From DATCSE01 sp036568605 (GTDB lineage: Bacteria; Pseudomonadota; Gammaproteobacteria; Burkholderiales; Burkholderiaceae_C), in assembly GCA_036568605.1 (NCBI GenBank), contig DATCSE010000500.1, positions 1 through 21,579 of the forward strand: a stretch of 21,579 nt of DNA, read 5' to 3'. Both the position numbers and the translations under genes were made by a program. The notes below the pieces were generated by a model, which did not search any database, was not told the DNA's origin, and saw only the letters and a list, made by a program, of their open reading frames with translations. Below, piece by piece: positions 1-7,314 of this stretch (the stretch's first letter is position 1; each line of letters opens with the position of its first letter).

Positions 1-606
1 CTGCGCAAGCAAGGCGTGGTCGACCTGCCGACCTTGCAGCGCTACCTGAACTTCCACTACAGCGTGACGATCGACCTGTTCGGCGCGGATCAGTCCAGCA
101 ACGCGGCGATCTTCTACAGCTCGGGCCTGAAGGGCCGCTACGAAGAGACCAAGCGCGACGACGACCACCTGCTGAAGGGCGCCGGCTACCGCATCCTCGA
201 GGTCAAGGACGGCGCGCTGGTCGAGCGCGAGGTGCCGATGCTGAACGCGCTGAACGAGGTGCTGCGCGACGACTTCATCAAGGACTCGGCCGGCGGCGTT
301 GCGCGCTGGAACAAGGTGATCGAGAAGGCCGGCCTGAGCTTCCGCCTGACCCTGCCGCACAAGGCGTTCAACCGGCACATCGGCACCTTCGCGGGCCTGC
401 GGGTCAGCCCCGACGGCCAGGTGCTCAGCGAAGCGCAGTGGGCCGCGAACGTCGACCAATGGCTCGCCACCGAGAGCGACCGCGCGTATGTCGCGTCGCT
501 GATGGGGCGCGTCGTCGAGACCGGCAAGTTCGCGAACTGGATCGCGCCGCCGATGATCGGCATCAACAAGCAGCCGGTGGATTTCGAGTACGTGCGCTTC
601 AACTGA
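1..606 (+). CDS. boxB: Benzoyl-CoA 2,3-epoxidase (oxygenase) subunit BoxB, C-terminal part
   Basis: The frame is open from the first base and ends at TGA 604-606, giving about 201 residues. BoxB is the diiron oxygenase that, with BoxA supplying electrons, forms the 2,3-epoxide of benzoyl-CoA in the cytoplasm. The family is about 475 residues, so roughly the last 40 percent is present. Segments such as LPTLQRYLNFHYSVTIDLFG, FYSSGLKGRYEE and the end IGINKQPVDFEYVRFN are typical of BoxB as I remember it. In the family the diiron ligands lie in the N-terminal half, which is outside the window, so the active site cannot be checked here. boxA follows 27 bases after the stop (or 3 bases, if a TTG start is used), consistent with one operon. 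The identification is strong; only the 5' end is missing. Confidence 0.93.
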   Translation: MRKQGVVDLPTLQRYLNFHYSVTIDLFGADQSSNAAIFYSSGLKGRYEETKRDDDHLLKGAGYRILEVKDGALVEREVPMLNALNEVLRDDFIKDSAGGVARWNKVIEKAGLSFRLTLPHKAFNRHIGTFAGLRVSPDGQVLSEAQWAANVDQWLATESDRAYVASLMGRVVETGKFANWIAPPMIGINKQPVDFEYVRFN

Positions 607-633
607 AGTTTGGAACAGGCGCATCATTCCGAC

Positions 634-1953
634 ATGAGCGAAGCGGCCGTCATCACCGTCGTCAAGCAGCACCTGATCGACCCCGAGGTCTGCATCCGCT
701 GCAACACCTGCGAGGAGACCTGCCCGGTCGACGCGATCACGCACGACGGGCGCAACTACGTGGTCGACGCGGCGAAGTGCAACGCCTGTTACGCCTGCAT
801 CTCGCCGTGCCCGACCGGCAGCATCGACCACTGGCTGCCGGTCGCGAAGACGCGGCCGTTCACGCTCGAAGAGCAGTTCTCGTGGGATGAACTGCCGAGC
901 GAGGACGAGGCGCGGCGGCGCAGTGCCGAAGCGGCGAACGAGGCGCGCGCTGCCGGCAACGCTGCAGGTGGCAGCGCCATGGAGGCGCCGCCGGTCGCCG
1001 CGGCCCTCGGCACCGGCGCCGCGACACCGCCCGACGAGGCCGAAGCCCCGCAGCACAACGCCGCGGTCTCGCCGAGCTCGACCCGCGCGCCGTGGTCGGC
1101 CGCGCATCCGTACCTGCACCTGCACACGCTGAAGAAGCCGGTCACTGCGACGGTGGCCGGCAACTTCCGGTTGACCGCGCCCGAAGCCGAGAGCGACGTG
1201 CGCCACATCGTGCTGGACCTCGGCAACAACTTCCTGCCGCTGCTCGAGGGCCAGTCGGTGGGCGTGATCCCGCCCGGCGTCGATGCCAGCGGCAAGCCGC
1301 ACTACCTGCGCATGTACTCGGTCGCGAGCCCGCGCAACGGCGAGCGCGACGGCTACAACAACCTGTCGCTGACGGTCAAGCGCGTGACGACCGACTACGA
1401 CGGCAACCCGGTGCGCGGCGTCGCGTCGAACTACCTGTGCGACCTCAAGAAGGGCGACACGGTCCAGCTCACCGGCCCGTTCGGCGACCGCTTCCTGATG
1501 CCCAACCACGCCGGCTCGAACATCCTGATGGTCTGCACCGGCACCGGCTCCGCGCCGATGCGCGCGATGACCGAATACCGGCGCCGCTTCATGGTCGCGG
1601 GCAAGCCGGTCCCCGGCAAGCTGATGCTGTTCTTCGGCGCGCGCAATGCACAGGAGCTGCCGTATTTCGGGCCGCTGCAGAAGCTGCCGCCGGAGCTGAT
1701 GGACACGACCTTCGCGTTCTCGCGCGTGCCCGGCCAGCCGCGCGCCTACGTGCAGGACCGCATGCGCGAGCGCGCGCGCGACCTCGCCGAGCTGCTGCGC
1801 GGCGACACCTACGTCTACATCTGCGGCCTCAAGGGCATGGAGGCCGGCGTGCTGGACGCGCTGCGCGACGCCTGTCTGGGCGCCGGGCTGGACTGGCCCG
1901 CGCTGCACCAGCGGCTGGTGGACGAGGGCCGGTTCCACGTCGAGACGTATTGA
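634..1953 (+). CDS. boxA: Benzoyl-CoA 2,3-epoxidase reductase subunit BoxA
   Basis: BoxA passes electrons from NADPH through FAD and two 4Fe-4S clusters to BoxB. Near the N-terminus are two ferredoxin motifs, CIRCNTCEETCPVD and CNACYACISPCPTG, each with CxxCxxCxxxCP spacing. An Ala/Pro/Glu-rich linker of about 70 residues follows. A ferredoxin-NADP reductase module comes next, with LRMYSVASP (FAD binding), LTGPFGDRF, the pyridine-nucleotide loop MVCTGTGSAPMRAM, YVYICGLKGME and an aromatic C-terminal end HVETY. I chose ATG 634 (439 residues) because homologues begin shortly before VKQHLIDPE. An in-frame TTG at 610 would add eight residues, and neither start has a strong ribosome binding site. 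The gene lies directly after boxB and its stop overlaps the next gene's start, so it is probably co-transcribed with both. Confidence 0.93.
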   Translation: MSEAAVITVVKQHLIDPEVCIRCNTCEETCPVDAITHDGRNYVVDAAKCNACYACISPCPTGSIDHWLPVAKTRPFTLEEQFSWDELPSEDEARRRSAEAANEARAAGNAAGGSAMEAPPVAAALGTGAATPPDEAEAPQHNAAVSPSSTRAPWSAAHPYLHLHTLKKPVTATVAGNFRLTAPEAESDVRHIVLDLGNNFLPLLEGQSVGVIPPGVDASGKPHYLRMYSVASPRNGERDGYNNLSLTVKRVTTDYDGNPVRGVASNYLCDLKKGDTVQLTGPFGDRFLMPNHAGSNILMVCTGTGSAPMRAMTEYRRRFMVAGKPVPGKLMLFFGARNAQELPYFGPLQKLPPELMDTTFAFSRVPGQPRAYVQDRMRERARDLAELLRGDTYVYICGLKGMEAGVLDALRDACLGAGLDWPALHQRLVDEGRFHVETY

Positions 1954-2714
1954 GCACGGGACTGCACTCGCAGGATCTGCGCCGCGCCTGCGGCGCGCTG
2001 GGCCTTGCGTTTCTGGTGGCGGCGGGTCATCAGGCCCGCGCAACCGAGCCGCCGCTCGTCGCGGCCGAGCGCGAGATCGTCGAGGCGAGCAATGCGTTTC
2101 GCAACGGGCAAGGTGTCGCGCCGCTCGCGGTGAACGACCAACTCGCCGCGGCCGCGCACGCGTTCGCCGGCTTCATGGCCCGCACCGGCCGCTACGGTCA
2201 CGAGGCGGACGGCCGCCAACCGACGCGACGCGCGCAGGCCCAAGGCTACGCGTGGTGCCTGGTCGCCGAGAACATCGCGATGCAGTACAGCAGCAACGGC
2301 TTCGCCACCGGCGAGCTCGCGCAGCGTTTCGTACGGGGGTGGATCGAGTCGCCGGGTCATCGCCGCAACTTGCTCGACGGCGCGGCGACCGAGACCGGCG
2401 TCGCGGTCGCCCGCAGCCCGACCGACGGCCGGTACTACGCGGTCCAGATGTTCGCCCGGCCGGCGGCGCTGAGGCAGCGCTTCGAGATCAGCAACCGCAG
2501 CGCGCGCGACGTGCGCTACCGCCTCGGCGAAGCCGGCTACGCGCTCGCGCCAGGCAGCACGCGCCGCCACGAGCAGTGCGTCGCGCAGCCGCTCAGCGTG
2601 AGCCTGCCCGGCCAGGCGCCTATCGCGCTGCAGACGCGCGATGGCGCCCGTTGGCGGATCGAAGGCGCGGGCCGCGAGCTCCGTCTGCGCGACGACACGG
2701 ACGGGACGCGCTGA
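1950..2714 (+). CDS. Secreted CAP (SCP/PR1-like) domain protein
   Basis: This is a predicted 254-residue exported protein. I chose TTG 1950 as the start because it overlaps the boxA stop (TTGA) and gives a signal peptide with arginines, a hydrophobic run GALGLAFLVAAG and a likely cleavage site after ARA. In-frame codons further upstream are the boxA shadow frame. Residues about 35-170 resemble the CAP fold: FxxxMARTGRYGHEADG, AENIAMQ, WIESPGHRRNLL, TGVAVARS and YYAVQMFA. The ~80 residues after that form an unrecognised C-terminal part containing one cysteine. Bacterial CAP proteins are extracytoplasmic and mostly of unknown function. The overlap suggests translational coupling to boxA, but a role in benzoate metabolism does not follow from this. 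The start codon is the least certain part. Confidence 0.8.
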   Translation: MSTGLHSQDLRRACGALGLAFLVAAGHQARATEPPLVAAEREIVEASNAFRNGQGVAPLAVNDQLAAAAHAFAGFMARTGRYGHEADGRQPTRRAQAQGYAWCLVAENIAMQYSSNGFATGELAQRFVRGWIESPGHRRNLLDGAATETGVAVARSPTDGRYYAVQMFARPAALRQRFEISNRSARDVRYRLGEAGYALAPGSTRRHEQCVAQPLSVSLPGQAPIALQTRDGARWRIEGAGRELRLRDDTDGTR

Positions 2715-2717
2715 GGG

Positions 2718-2756
2718 GCGCTCGTATCCGGTGCTCGTATCTGGTGCTCGTATCAT
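2718..2756 (+). repeat. Three tandem 13-bp units upstream of the RNase gene
   Basis: Three adjacent copies read GCGCTCGTATCCG, GTGCTCGTATCTG and GTGCTCGTATCAT. They start 3 bases after the CAP gene stop and end 30 bases before the exoribonuclease ATG. The last copy contains TATCAT (2751-2756), which could serve as a -10 element, but no clear -35 accompanies it. The array could be a regulator site or simple slippage. Confidence 0.7.
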
Positions 2757-2786
2757 CGACGCCACCTCGGTCAGACGGCGCCGACG

Positions 2787-4277
2787 ATGAACAACAACGC
2801 CAGCATCGAACTGCGTGCGATCGCGCGCGACGCGATGCGGCAGCGTGGGTTGCAGCCGGATCTCCCGGCTGCGGCGCAACGCCAGCTCGATGGCATCGTC
2901 GGGCCCGGCATGGAGCGCGGCGAGCCCATCCGCGACTTGCGCGGGCTGCTCTGGTGCTCGATCGACAACGACGACTCGCGCGACCTGGACCAGCTGTCGG
3001 TCGCCATACCGGTAGCCGATGCCGACCGCGACCGCAACAACGGCGCGACGCGCATCCTCGTCGCGATCGCCGATGTCGACTGCATGGTCGCGCCGGACTC
3101 GGCGATCGACGCCCATGCGCGCCACAACACGACCTCGGTCTACACCGCGGCCGGCGTGTTCCCGATGCTGCCGGAGCGGCTCTCGACCGATCTGAGCTCG
3201 CTGAACGAACAGGCCGAACGGCTCGCGATCGTCGTCGACATGTACATCGAGGCGGACGGTACGGTCGCGAGCCAGGACTCGGCGGTCTACCGCGCGCTCG
3301 TGCAGAACAAGGCGCAGCTGGCCTACAACGCGGTGGCCGCGTGGCTGAACGGTGAGGCACCGGCGCCGCCCAAGGTCGCCGCGCTGACCGGACTCGACGA
3401 GCAATTGCGCACGCAGGATCGAATCGCGCAGGCTCTGAAGCGGCAGCGTCATGCGCGCGGCGCGCTCAGCCTCGCGACGCCCGAAGTACGCCCGGTGTTC
3501 AGTGAAGGCGTGCTGACCGACCTGCGGCCGGACCTCGCGAACCGCGCGAAGGACTTGATTGCGAACCTGATGATCGCCGCGAACGGCGTGACCGCGCGCT
3601 ATCTCGAGCGCAGCGGTTTTCCGTCGCTGCGCCGGATGCTGCGCGCGCCGGCACGCTGGGACCGCATCGTCGCGCTGGCCGCGCAGGTCGGCGAGACCCT
3701 GCCCGGCGAGCCCAGCCCCGGCGCGCTCGATGGCTTCCTCGCGAAGCGCCGCGCGGCCGACCCGGCGCGTTTCGGCGATCTTTCGCTCGCGATCGTCAAG
3801 CTGCTGGGCTCGGGTGAGTACACGGTGTCGGTGCCGGGCCGGGCGACACCGGGCCACTTCGGCCTCGCGGTCAACGACTACACGCACTCGACCGCGCCGA
3901 ACCGGCGGTATCCGGATCTCGTGACGCAGCGCTTGCTGAAAGCGGCGCTCGCCGATGCCGGCGTGCCGTTCGGAGAACACGAGCTGGCCGAGCTCGCTGC
4001 GCACTGCACCGAGCAGGAAGACAACGCGCAAAAGGTCGAGCGCCAGGTGCGCAAGTCGGCCGCGGCGCTGTTGCTGGCCGAGCGCATCGGCCAGGACTTC
4101 GATGCGCTGGTGACGGGTGCGTCGGCCAAGGGCACCTGGGTGCGGATCACGCAGCCGAACGTCGAAGGCCGCGTGGTGCGCGGCTTCGAAGGGCTGGACG
4201 TCGGCGAGAAGCTGCGGGTCATGCTCGTGGGCGTCGACGCGCAGCGCGGGCACATCGACTTCGAGGCGCTCCGCTGA
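2787..4277 (+). CDS. Compact RNase II/RNase R-family 3'-5' exoribonuclease
   Basis: This is a 496-residue protein with an RNB catalytic domain starting around residue 50 and an S1-like RNA-binding domain at about 440-496 (FDALVTGASAKGTWVRITQP, then GEKLRVMLVGVD). It should degrade RNA processively from the 3' end using metal ions. The catalytic aspartate motif is SIDNDDSRDLDQ: D60, D66 and D68 are present, but the fourth position, Asp in E. coli RNase II and RNase R, is Gln69. The second RNB signature, HSTAPNRRYPDLVTQR, is near residue 370. The N-terminal cold-shock domains of RNase II and RNase R are absent, which explains the short length (E. coli RNase II is about 640 residues, RNase R about 810). 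ATG 2787 begins the only plausible reading. I recall a betaproteobacterial subfamily with the same DLDQ motif, so it is probably functional and not decayed. Confidence 0.87.
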   Translation: MNNNASIELRAIARDAMRQRGLQPDLPAAAQRQLDGIVGPGMERGEPIRDLRGLLWCSIDNDDSRDLDQLSVAIPVADADRDRNNGATRILVAIADVDCMVAPDSAIDAHARHNTTSVYTAAGVFPMLPERLSTDLSSLNEQAERLAIVVDMYIEADGTVASQDSAVYRALVQNKAQLAYNAVAAWLNGEAPAPPKVAALTGLDEQLRTQDRIAQALKRQRHARGALSLATPEVRPVFSEGVLTDLRPDLANRAKDLIANLMIAANGVTARYLERSGFPSLRRMLRAPARWDRIVALAAQVGETLPGEPSPGALDGFLAKRRAADPARFGDLSLAIVKLLGSGEYTVSVPGRATPGHFGLAVNDYTHSTAPNRRYPDLVTQRLLKAALADAGVPFGEHELAELAAHCTEQEDNAQKVERQVRKSAAALLLAERIGQDFDALVTGASAKGTWVRITQPNVEGRVVRGFEGLDVGEKLRVMLVGVDAQRGHIDFEALR

Positions 4278-4309
4278 CGGTCGACAGCAGCCGACAGCTC
4301 TCGTCGCGC

Positions 4310-4327
4310 CAGCCACCCTCCTGGCTG
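4310..4327 (+). terminator. Weak hairpin after the RNase gene
   Basis: CAGCCA and TGGCTG form a 6-bp stem with a 6-base loop, extendable by GCGC/CGC with a bulge, 33 bases after the stop codon. Only a short GATTT follows, so intrinsic termination is uncertain. Confidence 0.3.
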
Positions 4328-4330
4328 CGC

Positions 4331-4434
4331 GATTTGATCCAAATCAGGTCGAAGTTCGAACTTGTGCGGCTGAAGTCGGCCTCCTAAGATTTGTTCGAAC
4401 GCGCCGACCGAGCGCGTCGCGCGCGGCGGTTCGA
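4331..4434. promoter_or_regulatory. Cluster of palindromes, candidate ROK operators
   Basis: Several inverted repeats lie in one short stretch. GATTTG-ATC-CAAATC is at 4331-4345. A perfect 12-bp palindrome, AAGTTCGAACTT, is at 4352-4363. A perfect 8-bp palindrome, GTTCGAAC, is at 4393-4400. A near-palindrome GGTTCGAGCC is centred near 4432. The TTCGA(A) centres are about 39 and 36 bp apart. They flank or overlap the predicted promoter at 4362-4390. ROK regulators commonly bind palindromes at their own promoters, so autoregulation is a reasonable inference. Confidence 0.5.
4362..4390 (+). promoter_or_regulatory. Candidate sigma70 promoter of the ROK gene
   Basis: TTGTGC (4362-4367) and TAAGAT (4385-4390) are separated by 17 bases and resemble -35 and -10 hexamers. 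Transcription would start near 4397, leaving a leader of about 75 bases with a GGAGA at 4457-4461. The -35 hexamer touches one palindrome and the predicted start lies inside another. Confidence 0.45.
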
Positions 4435-4472
4435 GCCGCGTACCCCCGAACGATACGGAGACCCCCGAGCCG

Positions 4473-5678
4473 ATGAACCGTGCCTCGCTGTCGCCCAAGG
4501 AACTGAGCGTGCTTGAAGGTGTGTTCTGGACGCACGGGCCGTCGCGCGACGCGTTGTCGGCGCGCCTCAATTTTTCGAAGACGCGGGCCAACGCGGTCGT
4601 CGCCGGGTTGATCGAGCAGGGGTGGCTGGACGAAGTGGGGTTGCGCGCGTCGTCCGGCGGGCGCCGTGCCGAGACGTTGCAGCTGCATCGCGGGCTGGGC
4701 GTGCTGCTGTGCGCCGACCTGGGCGCGACCAGCGTCGAAGTCGCCGCGCTGAGCCCGGACCTGCAGGTGCTCGCGCGCCACGGCGAGCCGGTCGATGTGC
4801 GCGACGGCCCGGGCATCGTGCTGTCGCGCATGCGCACGCTGATGCGCGAGGTGCTGGCGCGTGCCGGCGCGAAGCCGCGCCAGGTGATCGCGATCGGGAT
4901 CGGCGTCCCTGGGCCGGTCGATTTTGCGAGCGGCCAGCTGGTCGAGCCCCCCTTGATGCCGCAGTGGGACAGCTACTCGATCCGCGACGACCTGCGCGCC
5001 GACTACGACGCGCCTGTCTGGGTCGACAACGACGTGAACCTGATGGCGCTGGGCGAGCTGTGGCGCCTGAAGCGCGAGCTTGCGAACTTCCTCGTGATCA
5101 AGGTCGGCACCGGCATCGGCTGCGGCGTCGTCTGTCACGGCGAGGTGTACCGCGGCGCAAACGGCTCGGCCGGCGATGTCGGGCACATCTGCGTCGACCC
5201 CGACGGGCCACGCTGCCACTGCGGCAACCTTGGCTGCGTCGAGACGATGGCGGCCGGCCCGGCGATCGCGCGCGAGGCGACCGAGGCCGCGCAGACCGGC
5301 CGCAGCGCGATGCTGGCCGACCGGCTCGCAGAGCACGGCGAGCTGACGCCGGAAGACGTCGGCCGCGCGAGCCGCGCCGGCGATGCGGCCGCGAACGCGA
5401 TCGTGCAAGCCGCCGGCACGCTGATCGGCCAGATGCTCGCGTCGGTGGTCAACTTCTTCAACCCGTCGCATGTGTTCGTCGGCGGCGGGGTCACCCGCAT
5501 CGGGCCGCTGTTCCTCGCGGCGCTGCGCCAGAGCGTCTACCACCGCTCGCTTGCGCTGTCGACGCGGCATCTGGAGATCCAGTACACGCCGCTCGGCGAC
5601 CAGGGCGGGCTGATCGGCGCCGGCGTGCTCGCGCTGCAGGAAACGCTGCGCTCGCGCGGCAGGGTGGCGGCGGCATGA
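4473..5678 (+). CDS. ROK-family transcriptional regulator (NagC/XylR type)
   Basis: This is a 401-residue protein with an N-terminal winged helix-turn-helix (about residues 8-60; ALSARLNFSKTRANAVVAGLIEQGWL) and a C-terminal ROK sugar-binding domain. ROK signatures include ADLGATSVEV (residues 81-90), IGIGVPGPVDF, WVDNDVNLMALGE, and the zinc-binding segment GHICVDPDGPRCHCGNLGCVE around residues 236-257. The DNA-binding domain makes it a repressor or activator and not a sugar kinase, although the phosphate-binding motif is retained. It stands first in a run with a ribose-type ABC transporter and two sugar-modifying enzymes, so it most likely controls them in response to their substrate. The palindromes in front of it suggest autoregulation. 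ATG 4473 has GGAGA 11 bases upstream, a slightly long spacing. Confidence 0.9.
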   Translation: MNRASLSPKELSVLEGVFWTHGPSRDALSARLNFSKTRANAVVAGLIEQGWLDEVGLRASSGGRRAETLQLHRGLGVLLCADLGATSVEVAALSPDLQVLARHGEPVDVRDGPGIVLSRMRTLMREVLARAGAKPRQVIAIGIGVPGPVDFASGQLVEPPLMPQWDSYSIRDDLRADYDAPVWVDNDVNLMALGELWRLKRELANFLVIKVGTGIGCGVVCHGEVYRGANGSAGDVGHICVDPDGPRCHCGNLGCVETMAAGPAIAREATEAAQTGRSAMLADRLAEHGELTPEDVGRASRAGDAAANAIVQAAGTLIGQMLASVVNFFNPSHVFVGGGVTRIGPLFLAALRQSVYHRSLALSTRHLEIQYTPLGDQGGLIGAGVLALQETLRSRGRVAAA

Positions 5679-5697
5679 CCGTGCAGTCGCGCATCGA

Positions 5698-5819
5698 CCC
5701 TCACCCCGGCCCTCTCCCGCGAGCGGGAGAGGGAGTCGAGCGTGTCCCTCTCCCGCGAGCGGGTGAGGGAGTCGACCGGTGTCCCCTCTCCCGCTTGCGG
5801 GAGAGGGTCAGGGTGAGGG
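5698..5819. repeat. REP-like triple palindrome array between regulator and transporter genes
   Basis: Three copies of CCCTCTCCCGC-NN-GCGGGAGAGGG lie at 5710-5733, 5746-5769 (one mismatch in the right arm) and 5784-5807. The two-base centres are GA, GA and TT. The array is bounded by CCCTCACCC (5698-5706) and its inverse GGGTGAGGG (5811-5819), so the whole block is also an inverted repeat. Similar CCCTCTCCCGC palindromes are scattered in many beta- and gammaproteobacterial genomes. The RNA would fold strongly and could attenuate or stabilise the transcript between the ROK gene and the transporter genes. Confidence 0.9.
5813..5819 (+). promoter_or_regulatory. Ribosome binding site formed by the repeat edge
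   Basis: GTGAGGG, the last bases of the REP-like array, is purine-rich and ends 7 bases before ATG 5827. It supports that start over the in-frame GTG at 5779, which lies inside the repeat. Confidence 0.5.
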
Positions 5820-5826
5820 CGACACG

Positions 5827-7314
5827 ATGACCGCGGTCGCATTCGACGACGTCGTCAAGTCCTTCGGCCCGGTGCAGGTGCTGCACGGCGTCAGCTTCGA
5901 GCTCGCGCCGGGCCGCGTGATCGGGCTGCTCGGCGAGAACGGTGCCGGCAAGAGCACGCTGATGAAGATCCTCGCGGGCTACGAGGGCGCCAGCGGCGGC
6001 GCCGTGCGGTTGGACGGCGAGGCGATGCACTTCGACGGTCCGCGCGCCGCCGAGGCGCGCGGCATCGTGATGATCCACCAGGAGTTCGCGCTGGCCGAAG
6101 ACCTGACGATCATGCAGAACATCTTCCTCGGCCACGAGAAGAAGACCCGCGCGCGGCTGCTCGACGACGCGGCGATGCGTACCGAGACCGCGCGCGTGCT
6201 GCAGCAGGTCGGCCTGCAGCGCGGCGCCGACACGTTGGTCAAGCACCTGATCGTCGCCGAGAAGCAGCTCGTCGAGATCGCGAAGGCCCTGCAGCGGCGC
6301 GCGCGCCTGCTGATCATGGACGAGCCGACCGCGACCCTGACGCCCGGCGAGACCGAGCGGCTGTTCGCGCTGATCGCTCAGCTCAAGGCCGATGGCGTCA
6401 CGGTGGTCTACATCTCGCACAAGCTCGACGAGATCGAACGCGTGACCGACGAGATCGTCGTGATGCGCGACGGCCGCTTCGTGACCCGCACCGAGACGAA
6501 GAACGTCACGCGCCAGCAGATGGCCAACCTGATGGTCGGGCGCGACCTCAGCGACCTGTACCCGGCGAAGACCGCGCGGCCGAGCGCCGCGCCGCTGCTG
6601 AAGGTCGAGGGCCTGACGGTGCCGGGCTGGGCCCGCGACGTGAGCTTCGAGGTCGCGCCGGGCGAGATCCTCGGCTTTGCGGGGCTGGTCGGCGCCGGCC
6701 GCACCGAGATGTTCGAAGGGCTGCTCGGCTTGCGCCCGGCGCGCGTGGCGCGCATCGAGCTCGGCGGCCGCGCGGCGACGATCAAGAGCCCGCGCAACGC
6801 GGCCGACCAGGGCCTGACCTACCTGAGCGAAGACCGCAAGGGCAAGGGCCTGCACGTGCACTTCGGGCTGCGCGAGAACCTGACGCTGATGGCGCTTGCG
6901 CGATATGCCGCGCCGTGGCTGAAGCCCGACGCCGAACGCGCCGCGCTGAAGGCCGCGGTGCAGGACTTCGGCATACGCACCGGCTCGCTGACCATACCCG
7001 CCTCGTCGCTGTCGGGCGGCAACCAGCAGAAGCTCGCGCTCGCGAAGGTCCTGCACCCGGGGCCGAAGGTGATCGTGCTGGACGAGCCGACGCGCGGCGT
7101 CGACGTCGGCGCGAAGCGCGACATCTACTTCCTGATCCAGCGGCTCGCGAACGAAGGTCGCGCCGTGATCGTCATCTCGAGCGAGCTGCTGGAGCTGATC
7201 GGCATCTGCCATCGCATCGTCGTGATGCGCGCCGGCAGCGTGCAGGCCACGCTCGCGGCCGACGCCCACCTGACCGAAGAGGTCCTGATCGCCCATGCCA
7301 CCGGAACGCACTGA
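5827..7314 (+). CDS. Sugar ABC transporter ATP-binding protein (RbsA/XylG type)
   Basis: This is a 495-residue tandem ATPase that powers uptake of a sugar or cyclitol through the permease encoded next. The first nucleotide-binding domain has Walker A GENGAGKST (36-44), the degenerate signature EKQLVEIAKAL and Walker B LLIMDEPTATLTP. The second has the Lys-less Walker A GLVGAGRTE that is normal for this family, the signature LSGGNQQK near residue 396 and VIVLDEPTRGVDVG near 415-428. The length matches RbsA (about 500). I chose ATG 5827 because MTAVAFDDVVKSFG aligns with family starts and upstream in-frame codons lie in the repeat. The 3' end overlaps the permease gene by 20 bases, indicating translational coupling. 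The substrate cannot be read from the sequence. Confidence 0.93.
   Translation: MTAVAFDDVVKSFGPVQVLHGVSFELAPGRVIGLLGENGAGKSTLMKILAGYEGASGGAVRLDGEAMHFDGPRAAEARGIVMIHQEFALAEDLTIMQNIFLGHEKKTRARLLDDAAMRTETARVLQQVGLQRGADTLVKHLIVAEKQLVEIAKALQRRARLLIMDEPTATLTPGETERLFALIAQLKADGVTVVYISHKLDEIERVTDEIVVMRDGRFVTRTETKNVTRQQMANLMVGRDLSDLYPAKTARPSAAPLLKVEGLTVPGWARDVSFEVAPGEILGFAGLVGAGRTEMFEGLLGLRPARVARIELGGRAATIKSPRNAADQGLTYLSEDRKGKGLHVHFGLRENLTLMALARYAAPWLKPDAERAALKAAVQDFGIRTGSLTIPASSLSGGNQQKLALAKVLHPGPKVIVLDEPTRGVDVGAKRDIYFLIQRLANEGRAVIVISSELLELIGICHRIVVMRAGSVQATLAADAHLTEEVLIAHATGTH

Noticed and set aside
1815..4316. An 833-codon open frame on the minus strand opposite boxA, the CAP gene and the RNase gene
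   Set aside because: Its translation is Arg/Ala/Val/Asp-rich low-complexity sequence with no recognisable domain, spans three well-supported genes, and is the typical antisense shadow of GC-rich coding DNA.
4473..5678. Sugar kinase (glucokinase-type ROK) instead of a regulator
   Set aside because: An N-terminal helix-turn-helix and a length of 401 residues fit ROK regulators; ROK kinases are about 300 residues and lack the DNA-binding domain.
5698..5819. CRISPR array
   Set aside because: The three units are self-complementary palindromes with spacers of 12-14 bases and no cas genes nearby, so they are REP-like elements.
5675..5830. A small frame starting at the ATGA of the ROK stop, encoding a PHPGPLPRAGEG-type peptide
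   Set aside because: This is the usual spurious peptide produced by CCCTCTCCCGC repeats; it has no independent coding signal and ends at the ATPase start.
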